A DNA stretch of 64,000 nt from Macrostomum hystrix (Eukaryota > Platyhelminthes > Macrostomidae). The position numbers were made by a program, and so were the translations under genes. Shown one piece after another: positions 22,349 to 31,818 of the stretch (its first letter is position 1; every line of letters begins with the position of its first letter). Where the stretch lies: NCBI GenBank assembly GCA_950097015.1, contig CATNEN010000001.1:26937001-27001000 (forward strand), in the 5' to 3' direction. The notes under the pieces were generated by a model. It was not told the origin of the DNA, ran no database searches, and saw only the letters and a list, made by a program, of their open reading frames with translations.

Positions 22349-23264
22349 ATGGACAACGTGACCGCATCCGTGAAGGACGTCTGCCCCAGATTCCAGAGCA
22401 ACTACAAGGGTCGCCCAATAGGTTTGTACTTCTTCTGCATCTACTCCGTCGCGTGCGTTGTGGCACTGGTGGGAAACAGCCTTATTCTGGCCACCGTTCT
22501 GACGGACAAGCGGCAGAGAAGCGTTATCCAGAGACAGACGTTTCGTCTACTGACTCTGGTGCTGTACTGCTGCGAACTGGCCGAAGCCTCCCTGCTGTCG
22601 CAGTTGCTCTTCTGGCTTGGCGTCGGCTATCGAAATCGACTGTTCGGCAGCGACCTGATCAGCCCGAAGTGGAGCGGCAATAGCGAGAATGAGTTATGCG
22701 AGCAACACGTCACCCTGCTGAGAATCCTGTACAGCGCCAGAGACGTAGCCATCGGTTTTGAGGTCTACGTGAACAGCCTGCTGGCTCTAGACCGTCTGTT
22801 GACTATCGCGGCACAGACAAATACTCGATGGAATAGCCGTATTTTCGGTTTGGCGGCCTTGGCTGGTCTGGTTGTCATGGCAACCATAGAAATCGGTATA
22901 CAGTCGTGGCGCTTCAGTCGTTAAGACGACCTCATCGATGTTATGGTGTGCGACCGCGTGATCTTGTCCACCAGAATCAGCACTTACGTGAAGACGGGCA
23001 TAGGGATTTTTAGCCTACCTGTTCTGTGCCTGTGTCTACACTGCCACTGGCGCATTGCTGCTGGTGAGAGCCAGATCGGTGGCTCCGGTTGGCGAGCAGC
23101 GAGCGGCTGCCATTGATCAGGCAATGCGGTTCAGTTCGCCAGCCTCCTGCCTTTGGTTCAATCGCGGCCTAAGGCGTCACCTTGCTAGGCGGCTGGCGTG
23201 CAAGTCTGTCTCCATGATAACCCTGCCTGTGACAGTTGTTGCAAATACTGTTGCTGCTGGTTAG
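22349..23264 (+). pseudogene. Rhodopsin-like GPCR, broken by a stop and a frameshift
   Basis: The ATG at 22349 starts a short N-terminus with an N-V-T glycosylation site, then TM1 with GNSLILATVL (the GN of class A receptors), TM2 (about VLYCCELAEASLL), an extracellular C before TM3, and TM3 ending in LALDRL, a variant of DRY. TM4 follows. An in-frame TAA at 22922-22924 falls in extracellular loop 2. The same frame then continues with a loop cysteine (VMVCDRV) and a TM5-like segment. A frameshift near 23040 is needed to reach an ICL3/TM6-like frame (23055-23264, VSMITLPVTVVANTV). No intron boundaries that would rescue it are visible. It is most likely a pseudogene; a sequencing error or recent loss is possible. 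The ligand is unknown. Confidence 0.7.
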
Positions 23265-23589
23265 ATCGGTGGAACCTGACACCCTGAACCTGTCATAAGA
23301 TTTTATTATTATACGAGCACAATACGTAGCACAATAATGCATCGAGACGATAGATGCCTTGTAATCAAGATTGACTAGGAGTTTTGGCCACACAAATTTG
23401 TCTCAGTGACTCAGAAATTTTGTCCATGATTTGTTTCCTCTTTCAATGCATAAAGCGCTATTGATTGGTGTGTAACTCTATCCTGCAAGAAGTTTGACCA
23501 TTATGCTAGCTCACAATCCAAAGCTCACAGCAATATTTACTTAGGAATATTGGAACCCAGAAGCAATTTTTTATTTAGAGCGTAACAAT
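23265..23589. other. Short intergenic stretch, nothing recognised
   Basis: AT-rich sequence after the GPCR relic, with no domain, repeat or RNA signal seen. Confidence 0.4.
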
Positions 23590-23950
23590 AAGCAGACCAC
23601 AGGGGTATTTCAAATATCCGCATTATTCATTTTTTCTATTTGCCAGAAAAATCCAGAAATCCGAAAAAAGCCAGACAGAATAAAAAAGCATCGGCATCGT
23701 CGAGATGTTGAACGATTCTTGTACGCTCGTAGGGGCTTCTGCTGGGTGGCGAAAACCAGCAATATATAGGTACAGGCAAAATTTCATCAAGAAACCATGT
23801 CTGGTATCATTAGTGATCGTATTGATAATATTGTTTTTTATTTAACCAATACCAATCCGCCATAGAGGTTTCAACAGAGCAATTTTAGCTGTCCTTGTCA
23901 CCAGGGTCTTCGACAAGAGACGCTGAATATCTCGACATTGAAGTAAAAGA
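23590..23950 (+). repeat. Dispersed repeat family R1, copy 1
   Basis: This roughly 360-base segment aligns in order with 55170-56040. Shared blocks are the start (GGGGTATTTcAAATA), a TCTTGTaCG...GGTGGCgAAAACC block in the middle, and the end (AGCTGTCCTTGTC, CAGGGTCTT, CGCTGAAtATCTCGAC). The second copy is interrupted by a mariner element. Identity is moderate, so the family is old. No coding capacity and no clear termini are seen. Confidence 0.6.
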
Positions 23951-24255
23951 AAAAGTTTAATATATAAATAAGGGATCAAACATTCCAATAAATTTAACAA
24001 GAAACCTTGAAGTAAAACAGAAATTTGAGGCAACAAAACTACATTGACCTTGCAGTCCCAACGATAAGTTAATGGCACACTTTCAGTATAGAGCACCTGA
24101 AGCCCAGTACAGACTACGGTTCAACTACGCAAAGTTAATCAGGATTACAATTAAAACCTTTTTTTTCTGTCCCAGCTCCTTAACGGTTTTCAGGATAGTT
24201 GCTACTCATAATTACTGGTCAGCAGGACTCTTCTCGCAGTTCTCGCACACAAAGT

Positions 24256-27195
24256 TCACACCGCGCGCCGCTTTTCAAACTGTTTCACATTATCGGCCAG
24301 CCAGCTGCGAACAGCCGGAAGGTATCTCTTCATCCACTTGACGTTGATGCGAACGTCCTCCAGGGCGTCGTCAATGGCCTGCGTCGCATCGCCCAGGCTG
24401 CCCTTGTGCTTCGCCTTGAACTTCGTCATCTCCAGAAGCTTCTGCTCGCTGTTGAAGTCGGCCAGTGAGTTGATGGCATATGAAACAGGGAAGGAGTCAG
24501 AGATATTTTTATGAATTCTCTCCCAGTTCCCCTGCAGATAGTCCCACACGATATGTTGACGGTTTGGGTTCTCAGAAATGCCAAGCAACACCATGAAGGA
24601 GTCATGCACTCCGACTCTGGATTCGTCGAGAGCATAGTTCAGGTAGCGGTTGAGGATCCGCTGTTCGCTGGTGCAAGCCAGGCTGCGGATGATGTCGTTC
24701 TTAATTCCCGGATATGTTTCAGTCTTGCTGTACTCAAACAGTCGGTCCCAAACGACCACAGAAGAGTTGACCAGTCCTTCACAGAGAACACGGCGTCTGA
24801 TGTCCGGACTGATGATGGTGGTAAAATTTGAGTTCACAAAATCGCCGAACTTTTGCTTTGCAGCCTCCTTGCAACCTCGCACACCGTACAGGCAGGCCGA
24901 TGAGACGATGAGCTCTCGCTTCAGTCGGGTCAGGTGCGTCTCGTTGTCCTTGTTCTCGAGTCCGACTTCGTTGAAGGATCCTTCGAGCAGGTCACGCATG
25001 TAGGCACTCAGAGGACCGTACTCCGGAGACTGTCGGTGTAGCATCAAGTACAGGTAGCTCATCTTCGACAGGGCCGACTGCCACGGAGCAAAGTGGGTCT
25101 CTCTCTTCAAGTACTTGGTCATGTTGAGCGGAACGCTGTAGTCCAGGTAGCCTGCGCTGGCCAGAGAGAAGCTGTCATCGAGGAGACGGGCTCTGTCCTG
25201 CGGAGTGAACACGCTGTGGTTCGACAGCAGCTGTTGGATCAGAGCTTCCCAGTTCGCTGGCTCGTAGTTCACTCTGTAGAAGCCGAGCGAGCGCAGATTG
25301 AGCAGGTACCAACTCGAGCCGGCGTGCAAGTCGAACGTCTGGCTCTTTTCAGCCATCCATTGCACGAATCGTGACACATCCTCCGGAATTCCCGAGGTGA
25401 GATTCTCCTTGGTGCCCAAGGTGACTGGGATGATCCACGTGTAATTGTAGTCACTCTTGTAGCTGGGCTTCTGGCTGGGGTCGCTGAGGAAGTGGTTCTG
25501 GGTCAGTGTGAGCTTGCCTGCACTCCTGGAGCAGTTAAGCACGGGATATCCCATCTGCTTGATCCAGCGGTCCATCACTTGACCCACGTCGAGCGGTTTG
25601 CCCCACGTTTCTTTGTACTGTCGAGCCACACTGTCATAGAGAGCAGTGTGGAATGCGTTGCCGTAACTGTTGTCCGACAGGTATTTTCCGACTCCTTGTC
25701 GGAACACTTTGTCACCCACGACTCCATGAAGCATGCGGAGAACGGTGGCGCCCTTTACGTAGGTGGTGGTGCTGAAGATCTCAGAGATCTGACTCGGATT
25801 ATAAACCGGAAGATAAATTGGACGGCTCTTTACTTTTGAATCGGCATGGAAGGCGTCAAGCTGCTGTTTTGACACGAATTGAGCATCGATTTCCCAATCT
25901 GGATGCATATTTTGCACTCCGATGTTTTGCACGAAACTGGCGAATGCCTCATTGACTGACAGGTCGTCCCACCAGTCCGGAGTGACCAAATTTCCGAACA
26001 ACATGTGGGCGAGCACGTGGCTCACAGTTGAGGTCATTTGTTGGAAAGTATCGCTGGCGCCTTTTGTTTTTTCATATGCTATAATCCCCTCTTGAAACAC
26101 CATCACTCCCCAGCTTTCACTCACGCATGCGTCGAATTTGGGAACTGCAACCTGATCCGTTTTAGTCAGCGGGTATGACACGTTAAAGTAGGACTCAAAG
26201 TGCTGGGTGATGTTCTTGACGGCTTCAAGCGAGTAGTTTGTGGAACTTTTGAACTCGGGTCGAGCCCAGTTGCGATAGACGCGACCCTTGTCGTCTTTGC
26301 TATCTACATAGTCGAATTGAGACACAATGAACGCCAGAAGGTAAGTAGACATGATCGGAGTAGTCTCAAAGTCCTCCTTTACTACAAGATCTGAGTCGGC
26401 CATCTCGCTAAACCACTGCTTGGCATTCACTTTGCTTTGCTGCTTTGAAGGCATGTTGCTGATGGACTTAAAAGTCGCAAGTCTCACTAGGCTGATGTCA
26501 AACTTTGCCTTGAATCCAGGCTCATCGAAACACGGGAACGTCTTCCTGGCGTACGTCAGCATCAGATAAGAAATAGCCATGTACTTTGTAACTCCGTTCT
26601 CAGTGTAGGAGCTCAGATAGAGACCTCCAAGATCAGGCCCAAGTGGACCTCGGAACTTGTCGATCTGCAGGACGATGCTTGAGCTGTTCGCAGGCAGCGG
26701 CTCGCTCGTGTCGATGCTGTACCACTGACGCTTGTCGTCGTACACAACGCTCGTGACGGTGAAGTCTTTCTTGGAGCTGTTATCGTAGATCTTTATATCC
26801 TGGACCGTCAGCGAGATCCTGTCTGCGTGCAGCTTGAGGTTGCGGGTGCTCTCTTTGACACGGAGCCTCACCCTGACGGAGCCGGTGAAGTAGAAGGCCG
26901 ATGCGTTCGTCCCGTAGATGTAGGGCGCCAGGGTGACGCTGTAGTGCATGGGCTTGACCCCAGCCGGCAGTCGGACGTCTTTTACGAGCGGCGGCGCCGT
27001 CGAGGGTTCCGGAGTCGCCGGCGGCGGACTTCTCACCGTTGTCACCGCCACCACGGAGTCCGCGGAGTCCGCGAAGACGAGCGCGAGCAGGACGAGAATC
27101 GGCACCGTCAGGAAGAGGCCTCTCTTGCCCGAGCCGCCACTTGCCCCGATGTTGACGCTGTTCTCGGACCCCTTGTAAACTGCGTAGCCGCCCAT
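24256..27195 (-). CDS. Intronless M1 aminopeptidase-like protein, probably inactive
   Basis: Single-exon gene of 979 residues, the usual length of aminopeptidase N relatives. The order is: short cytoplasmic N-terminus, signal anchor at about residues 26-44, Pro/Thr-rich stalk to about 70, M1 N-terminal domain with the FPCFDEPGFKA block, peptidase domain, then an ERAP1-C-like helical domain. It is a type II membrane ectoprotein by topology. The zinc ligands are present at the canonical spacing (His393, His397, Glu416), but the motif reads H-V-L-A-H, so the catalytic Glu of HEXXH is Val394. The exopeptidase motif GAMENW has become CVSESW, keeping Glu360. A TYVKGATVLRMLHG block keeps the catalytic tyrosine. 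Peptide binding may persist but hydrolysis should be lost. The uninterrupted frame argues against a pseudogene. A truncated copy lies at 49054. Confidence 0.92.
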   Translation of the reverse strand: MGGYAVYKGSENSVNIGASGGSGKRGLFLTVPILVLLALVFADSADSVVAVTTVRSPPPATPEPSTAPPLVKDVRLPAGVKPMHYSVTLAPYIYGTNASAFYFTGSVRVRLRVKESTRNLKLHADRISLTVQDIKIYDNSSKKDFTVTSVVYDDKRQWYSIDTSEPLPANSSSIVLQIDKFRGPLGPDLGGLYLSSYTENGVTKYMAISYLMLTYARKTFPCFDEPGFKAKFDISLVRLATFKSISNMPSKQQSKVNAKQWFSEMADSDLVVKEDFETTPIMSTYLLAFIVSQFDYVDSKDDKGRVYRNWARPEFKSSTNYSLEAVKNITQHFESYFNVSYPLTKTDQVAVPKFDACVSESWGVMVFQEGIIAYEKTKGASDTFQQMTSTVSHVLAHMLFGNLVTPDWWDDLSVNEAFASFVQNIGVQNMHPDWEIDAQFVSKQQLDAFHADSKVKSRPIYLPVYNPSQISEIFSTTTYVKGATVLRMLHGVVGDKVFRQGVGKYLSDNSYGNAFHTALYDSVARQYKETWGKPLDVGQVMDRWIKQMGYPVLNCSRSAGKLTLTQNHFLSDPSQKPSYKSDYNYTWIIPVTLGTKENLTSGIPEDVSRFVQWMAEKSQTFDLHAGSSWYLLNLRSLGFYRVNYEPANWEALIQQLLSNHSVFTPQDRARLLDDSFSLASAGYLDYSVPLNMTKYLKRETHFAPWQSALSKMSYLYLMLHRQSPEYGPLSAYMRDLLEGSFNEVGLENKDNETHLTRLKRELIVSSACLYGVRGCKEAAKQKFGDFVNSNFTTIISPDIRRRVLCEGLVNSSVVVWDRLFEYSKTETYPGIKNDIIRSLACTSEQRILNRYLNYALDESRVGVHDSFMVLLGISENPNRQHIVWDYLQGNWERIHKNISDSFPVSYAINSLADFNSEQKLLEMTKFKAKHKGSLGDATQAIDDALEDVRINVKWMKRYLPAVRSWLADNVKQFEKRRAV

Positions 27196-27239
27196 TTTTC
27201 CGCAATGGTTTCGCGAACACGAATTTTAAGAAGTTGTTA

Positions 27240-27250
27240 GATATATATAC
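27240..27250 (-). promoter_or_regulatory. TATA box of the aminopeptidase-like gene
   Basis: A TATATATA run on the minus strand about 45-55 bases upstream of the ATG at 27195. The position suits a promoter with a short leader. Assignment rests on position and composition only. Confidence 0.5.
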
Positions 27251-27865
27251 ACGGTTTTTGCAACGTGTAGATTTATTTTTAGCGAGATAGTCAGTGAGTC
27301 AGTAAAATGTTTGCGACGAAGTTATTTGAAATATAGAAGTATTGATTAGCAGTTGGCTGAATTTACAATTGCCTTTTTGAGAAAATTATAAAAAATCAGC
27401 GCTGACTTGGCGGAGTGGAGTTGTTCTCTTACATTTTATTCATTGAAATTCTCACCTCTCGGGTGAATTACATTAATAATTCGTTTTTTTCATTAACATG
27501 AATGATTGAAATATTTATATCGGCATATTGAAAGCATGGTCTTTTCGTGCCAGTTTCATTTTTTTATAGAAAATGAAAATTATGTATAGAAATACTTGAA
27601 AGCGGGGCGTAAAATTGCTAGTCGTCAGTTATAATAAAATTAAAAACTATATGGATTAATGTCAATTGTACCATGACTACGTGGCTATCGGGCGGGCTGA
27701 TATTCGATTATTGCCATAGACGATGTCATTTTGGCCCGAAAAGTTGGGCCGATAATGGATTATTTTTGTGTATTTTAACGTATTTCAACAAAATAAACAA
27801 AACATCCAACAAAGCAGTTAGAGTCCAGAGCCAAAGCCTAATTTCGCAAAGCGACCTTTTTGCAC
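27251..27865. other. AT-rich gap between aminopeptidase-like gene and Crypton-like ORF
   Basis: No gene, no repeat edges and no RNA signal recognised. The region includes the likely upstream control region of the aminopeptidase-like gene and the 3' flank of the recombinase ORF. Confidence 0.4.
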
Positions 27866-29245
27866 TCACATATAAATGTAACATTTAGCCCCGTTCTTCT
27901 CCAAGACGATCGTCGGGCCGGATTTATCAGGCTGGCCAATAGTTGTGACGGCAGTTGGAACGCTGGATGACTTTTCGCAGAGTGCTTGTGCTTGATGTCT
28001 GACCACGCTCGATGTAGAGGCATGTAGACTATCTGTGATAGCCGAAGACAATGCGCGCTTCTGGGCCACTGTTGTCCGCTTTGTATAACGGACAACACTA
28101 TCCACCTTTTTGTGCCCAGAGACGGTTTGAATCGCTTCGGCACTGAATCCAGCAGAAGACAGGTTTGTTATGGTTGTTGCGCGGATCGAATGGTTGGTGT
28201 AGTCCCGCGAGAGCCTGGCCGCTTTCGAGATCGTCTTCATCATGCTGGCCAATGTGTTCTTGCCCAATACATCTTTTGGGCAATACCATGCTCCATTCTG
28301 CCACTTGACGGCAGGCCTGGGAAACAGAGAGCCGTTCTCAGATGGAAGCTTCGAAAGATACAGTTTGATCGCTTCAACTGGGCACACAGATTTGTCTTGC
28401 ACAGGAAAAATCCCAATCTCGCGATTGGACCGAGGGGCATCGGCGGACACACACTTTTCTTTCTTTTCTTTCTGCAAGTCAACGCACGTCATACCTCCGG
28501 TGGATTCCCGCAGAATGACATCTTTTTTCTCAAGCGCTCGAATCCATTCACGTCCACGAAAGGCAAAGTGTGAGCTCAGGACAAAGAAGACTTCCTGTTG
28601 CAGTTTCTGTGGCGAGCTCCGGTCGAAGTACGCATGCAACAACGCCAAATCTTCAGGCTCCAATGCTCGATACCCACCGTCACCATCCATCACCGAAACA
28701 GGTTTCTTCAGAGAGTACGTAAGAGCAGCTTTGAAAGTCTTCTCAAAAGCGCTAAATTCAACATTGCCGATGATATCCAAACCTCGTAAATTCTTCAAAT
28801 ACCGGTAGATTCCTGCGCGCATGCATACCAGCGAACTGCAACTGTGCGCCGTTCCATCATCCTTTTTAACCACTGAAAAATACAGGCGCAGATAGTGACA
28901 TAAATATCGAGTCGGTATTGTCTCAAGTTGCGATGGCAGTCCTCGATCGTCAAGAAATTTTCGGAAACGAGCGGCGTACGTAGCTGTTGCCTTCTCAGTA
29001 GACCAGACTTTGCCTAAGTCCTCCATCTTGGCAATTTCATTCAGGTCTTCGTCAGTCAAAGCCTTACATGTGGACACTTCAGCCAGAAAACTCTCAATCA
29101 TTTCCGTCTCAAGTACTGGCAGTCCCGTGGACTGATATACAGCTTCTTCCTCGCGCCGTCCATCACTAAGCGTGGTCACGAATTGAAGTTCGTCCGATGA
29201 GAGACCAGAAATTTCTTTCTCTAAAATTGCTTTGTAGTTCAGCAT
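27866..29245 (-). CDS. Crypton-like tyrosine recombinase, intact ORF
   Basis: Single uninterrupted frame of 459 residues from an ATG at 29245. The C-terminal half has the tyrosine-recombinase catalytic pattern: first arginine in F-R-G-R-E (Arg230), then H-S-I-R (His352, Arg355), then G-H (His378) and the nucleophile in V-V-R-Y-T-K (Tyr387). The wording around these motifs (YTNHSIRATTITNLSSAGF) resembles the metazoan Crypton/DUF3504 group rather than phage integrases or DIRS elements; no reverse transcriptase is near. The N-terminal half (a helical segment with C-x-x-Y-L-C-H-Y blocks) is likely the core-binding domain. It may be a live transposon or a domesticated gene. Crypton elements lack terminal inverted repeats, so element ends cannot be set by eye. 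Confidence 0.82.
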   Translation of the reverse strand: MLNYKAILEKEISGLSSDELQFVTTLSDGRREEEAVYQSTGLPVLETEMIESFLAEVSTCKALTDEDLNEIAKMEDLGKVWSTEKATATYAARFRKFLDDRGLPSQLETIPTRYLCHYLRLYFSVVKKDDGTAHSCSSLVCMRAGIYRYLKNLRGLDIIGNVEFSAFEKTFKAALTYSLKKPVSVMDGDGGYRALEPEDLALLHAYFDRSSPQKLQQEVFFVLSSHFAFRGREWIRALEKKDVILRESTGGMTCVDLQKEKKEKCVSADAPRSNREIGIFPVQDKSVCPVEAIKLYLSKLPSENGSLFPRPAVKWQNGAWYCPKDVLGKNTLASMMKTISKAARLSRDYTNHSIRATTITNLSSAGFSAEAIQTVSGHKKVDSVVRYTKRTTVAQKRALSSAITDSLHASTSSVVRHQAQALCEKSSSVPTAVTTIGQPDKSGPTIVLEKNGAKCYIYM

Positions 29246-29432
29246 GGTCGATCTAGCATATGACGGTGAAGAATAAAGAAGTCTAGCTTCTTTCTCTAGT
29301 TGTTTGCTTCTCTTTGCTTCATTATTCTTTATCTTATAATTGAACTGTATAGTTTGTGATTAAATCATTTTGTCTATGGCTGATATGGTTTGTCTTGTTA
29401 CTCAGCCACATAGTCTATGGTACAATCACAGT

Positions 29433-29525
29433 ATTACCCAGGCTTTGCGGGCGATAATGAGAAATCCCTCGGGCGCCTTCGGCGCCCTCTGGCTTTCCCA
29501 TTATCGCCCTGAAAGCCTGGGTAAT
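29433..29525. other. Strong perfect-ended hairpin upstream of the recombinase ORF
   Basis: ATTACCCAGGCTTT at 29433 pairs with its complement ending at 29525. Further in, GGGCGATAATG pairs with CATTATCGCCC, and at the centre GGGCGCC-TTC-GGCGCCC makes a tight inner stem. The arms are about 27 bases, with only small bulges. It lies about 190 bases upstream of the recombinase start. It could be a palindromic MITE, a recombination or replication structure of the Crypton-like element, or a structured RNA. Confidence 0.75.
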
Positions 29526-29868
29526 AATATACTATTCAATCAATGTAAAAAAGTGGTCTTGTGATTGTTCTAGCGAACGCGTTGTCAGATTTTCGTGATT
29601 CTTTCTCTAAAAGGCTTGACTTCTAAACAAGATGGTGCACGTTAATGTTCTTATAATTTCCTTTATTGTAAAGGCATTAAATTTTTTCGAAAAGCATTCA
29701 TTTTCCGCAAAACTTTCAAGCTCATTGGGCGCATCAGTCTGTTGTATAATTTTGCATTGGTGCTTTTTCTCGCCCGCGCGTGCGTTAGTAGGACAGAACA
29801 GGACCGATACTCACAATTGAATGCGTCACTGCTTTCAGCACCCATGCCTGCGTTTATTATGGCGATAG
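29526..29868. other. Short intergenic stretch, no gene supported
   Basis: The open frames at 29632-29845 on both strands show no domain. This stretch ends at the 3' LTR of a Ty3/gypsy element. Confidence 0.4.
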
Positions 29869-30139
29869 TGTTATGTATTGAAGACCACTCGTTGAGGTTT
29901 CAGATCGTCTTAAAGTGAGATGCACAAATTGCTATGAGGGGGCTCCGCTCACATTTTATTCTGTGCGCATTTCTTTCGATTGAATCGCAAGAGAGGTCCG
30001 CAAAAACAAATGCCCGGTGGGATGGAACATAGACAGCGTTGTCGACTGAGGGTGAGAACAAGGGCAAACATCAACAAATAGATTGATTTGGTGGGCCGCT
30101 GAAACTAAGTGGAACGATAAAAGTGCCTCACGCACAACA
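29869..30139 (-). repeat. 3' LTR of the Ty3/gypsy element
   Basis: It aligns along its full length with 31547-31818 and differs by scattered substitutions and short indels, for example around 30044-30100. A purine-rich stretch (GGAAGCGGAGA on the minus strand) directly precedes it, as expected for a polypurine tract. Confidence 0.88.
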
Positions 30140-30307
30140 TCTCCGCTTCCGGGAAGGAAAGGAAGCTTCCCATATCGGGCATGTGGTTAGACAACGCTGA
30201 GCGAGAGATTAAAACAGCGAGAGACAAGAGGGGCACTACAACAGGGTTGCTGTTAGTCATCTGGGAGGGGACCGCGCGTAGCTAAAGCATTTTTTTAGTG
30301 CCGACAG

Positions 30308-30962
30308 TTAGTCATATGGCACGAAACGATCCGGCGCGTTCCGCGCGCGTGCCGACCGACGCGGTTCAGCGGGCTCGTCAGGCAGCGGCGGTGCCCCGCC
30401 CTGCACGCCAGGCCCAGCGATGATTTTCCAAGTGAAACCGTCGAGTTCCATCTCGGCGGCAATTCTCCCGGCGGCGATCAGGGGTGTTTTGAATTCAACT
30501 GTGTTTAGGGCCTCGAAGACGTCTCCGGTGTCGGTCGTCACGTTGTCGAATCGCAGACGGCTCAGTGCATCTACGTGGGGTGGCGGATTCGGGGATGTAT
30601 CGCATGTCGAAGTCGAACTGCACCAGAGACATGGCCCAGCGGCCGATTCTAACTGACGTGTTTAATGGAATGCCGGATCCAAATAGCCGCAGCAGGGGCT
30701 GGTGATCTGTTTGGATCGTGAATCGGTTGCCATAAAGAAAATGCCTTAGACGTATGACGGCACAGAAGATTGCAAGGGCCTCCCGCTCTATGTTGGAATA
30801 GTTGGATTCGGCAGGAGCGAGAGTCCGAGACACGTAGATGACGGGGTGGCCGTCCTGCGTAGCTACGGCGGCGAGGGCACCTTTCGACGCGTCCGTGGTC
30901 AAAGTCAATTCCTTTGTCAGACTGTACGGCTGCACGATTGGGGCGAGCGCGAGCTCGCACAT
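30308..30962 (-). pseudogene. Ty3/gypsy RNase H and terminal pol fragment
   Basis: Frame 30962-30495 carries an RNase H domain with D in L-T-T-D-A-S, E in I-E-R-E-A-L-A, and Q-T-D-H, so the catalytic acidic residues are recognisable. The following W-A-M-S-L-V-Q-F-D-F-D-M-R-Y-I-P-E block is typical of gypsy. After a deletion it joins a tail (30541-30308) rich in Pro, Arg and Ala, which resembles the end of a gypsy integrase. The central integrase and the upstream polymerase are absent. Confidence 0.8.
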
Positions 30963-31047
30963 CAGGTTGTTGAAAGCAGCAGAACATTCGTCAGACCATT
31001 CAAACGGAACGTCGGCCTATCCGTATCATTGATGAGTGCTATCCGTA

Positions 31048-31546
31048 TCATTGCCTCCGATGGGCTCTCGCAGCTGCGGAGTGAATCGAACTTACAATCG
31101 GTGGCGGCGTGCCGGGGCCTGCCAACGAAGTTTTATAGATGGATTCGTCCGCCGCTTGGCGAACGTTGAAGAATCGAGTGCGTTCGGCGATGGTGAGTTT
31201 TTCCTTTGGGCGCAAGTAGCCGATGATGGCTGCCTCAATTAGAGCAAACGTCAACTCGTCAATGCGCCGGGGCGAAACGAGGTCCTGCAGTTTCTCCAGC
31301 CTGCCGAGTCCGCAGGTAACCAGGAAGTTGTCCGCGACGCGTTTCTTGTCCTCGACGTCGGACCACTCCTTCGCACGAGTCAGTGCCCGAAAAGCCATCA
31401 GTCACGTTTGGGCGCGCTCGGGTTCCTCGAGCGACAGTTCTCCAAGACGTTGCGACGCCACGAGCCAGTGCCCGAAAAGCCATCAGCCACGTTTGGGCGC
31501 GCTCGGGTTCCTCGAGCGACAGTTCTCCAAAACGTTGCGACGCCAT
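31048..31546 (-). pseudogene. Ty3/gypsy gag-like fragment with an internal tandem duplication
   Basis: Starts with an ATG touching the 5' LTR (M-A-S-Q-R-F-G-E-L-S-L-E-E-P-E-R-A). A stretch of about 65 bases at 31396-31462 is repeated at 31481-31545 with two or three differences, which shifts the frame. The second frame (31398-31048) gives M-A-F-R-A-L-T-R-A-K-E-W followed by a helical capsid-like region. No zinc knuckle remains. The assignment as gag rests on position and helical composition. Confidence 0.65.
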
Positions 31547-31818
31547 TGTTATGTATTGAAGACCACTCGTTGAGGTTTCAGAACGTCTTGATGCGAGATG
31601 CACAAATTGCTATGAGGGGGCTCCGCTCACATTTTATTCTGTGCGCATTTCTTTCCATTGAATCGCAAGAGAGGTCCGCAAAAACAAATGCCCGGTGGGA
31701 TGGAACATAGACAGCGTTGTAGCCTGAGGGTGAGAACAAGGGCAAACATCAACAAATAAGATTGCTATGGTGGGCGGCTGAAACTAAGTGGAACGATAAA
31801 AGTGCTTCACGCACAACA
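31547..31818 (-). repeat. 5' LTR of the Ty3/gypsy element
   Basis: Begins TGTTGTGCGTGAAGC and ends ATACATAACA on the minus strand. The gag-like ATG follows after the last LTR base with no leader in between. Confidence 0.88.

Larger units (their letters stand above)
29869..31818 (-). mobile_element. Internally deleted Ty3/gypsy LTR retrotransposon
   Basis: Two LTRs of about 271 bases (29869-30139 and 31547-31818) have TGTTGTGCG...CATAACA ends when read on the minus strand. Between them, only about 1.4 kb of internal sequence remains: a gag-like segment beside the 5' LTR, then an RNase H segment (L-T-T-D-A-S, Y-V-S-R-T-L, Q-T-D-H-Q-P-L), then a pol tail ending R-R-S-A-R-A-R-N-A-P-D-R-F. Most of RT and integrase is missing. 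The flanks are GATAG on the left and GAAAG on the right, a possible 5-base target duplication with one mismatch. It is dead in cis but may be mobilised by relatives. Confidence 0.88.
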
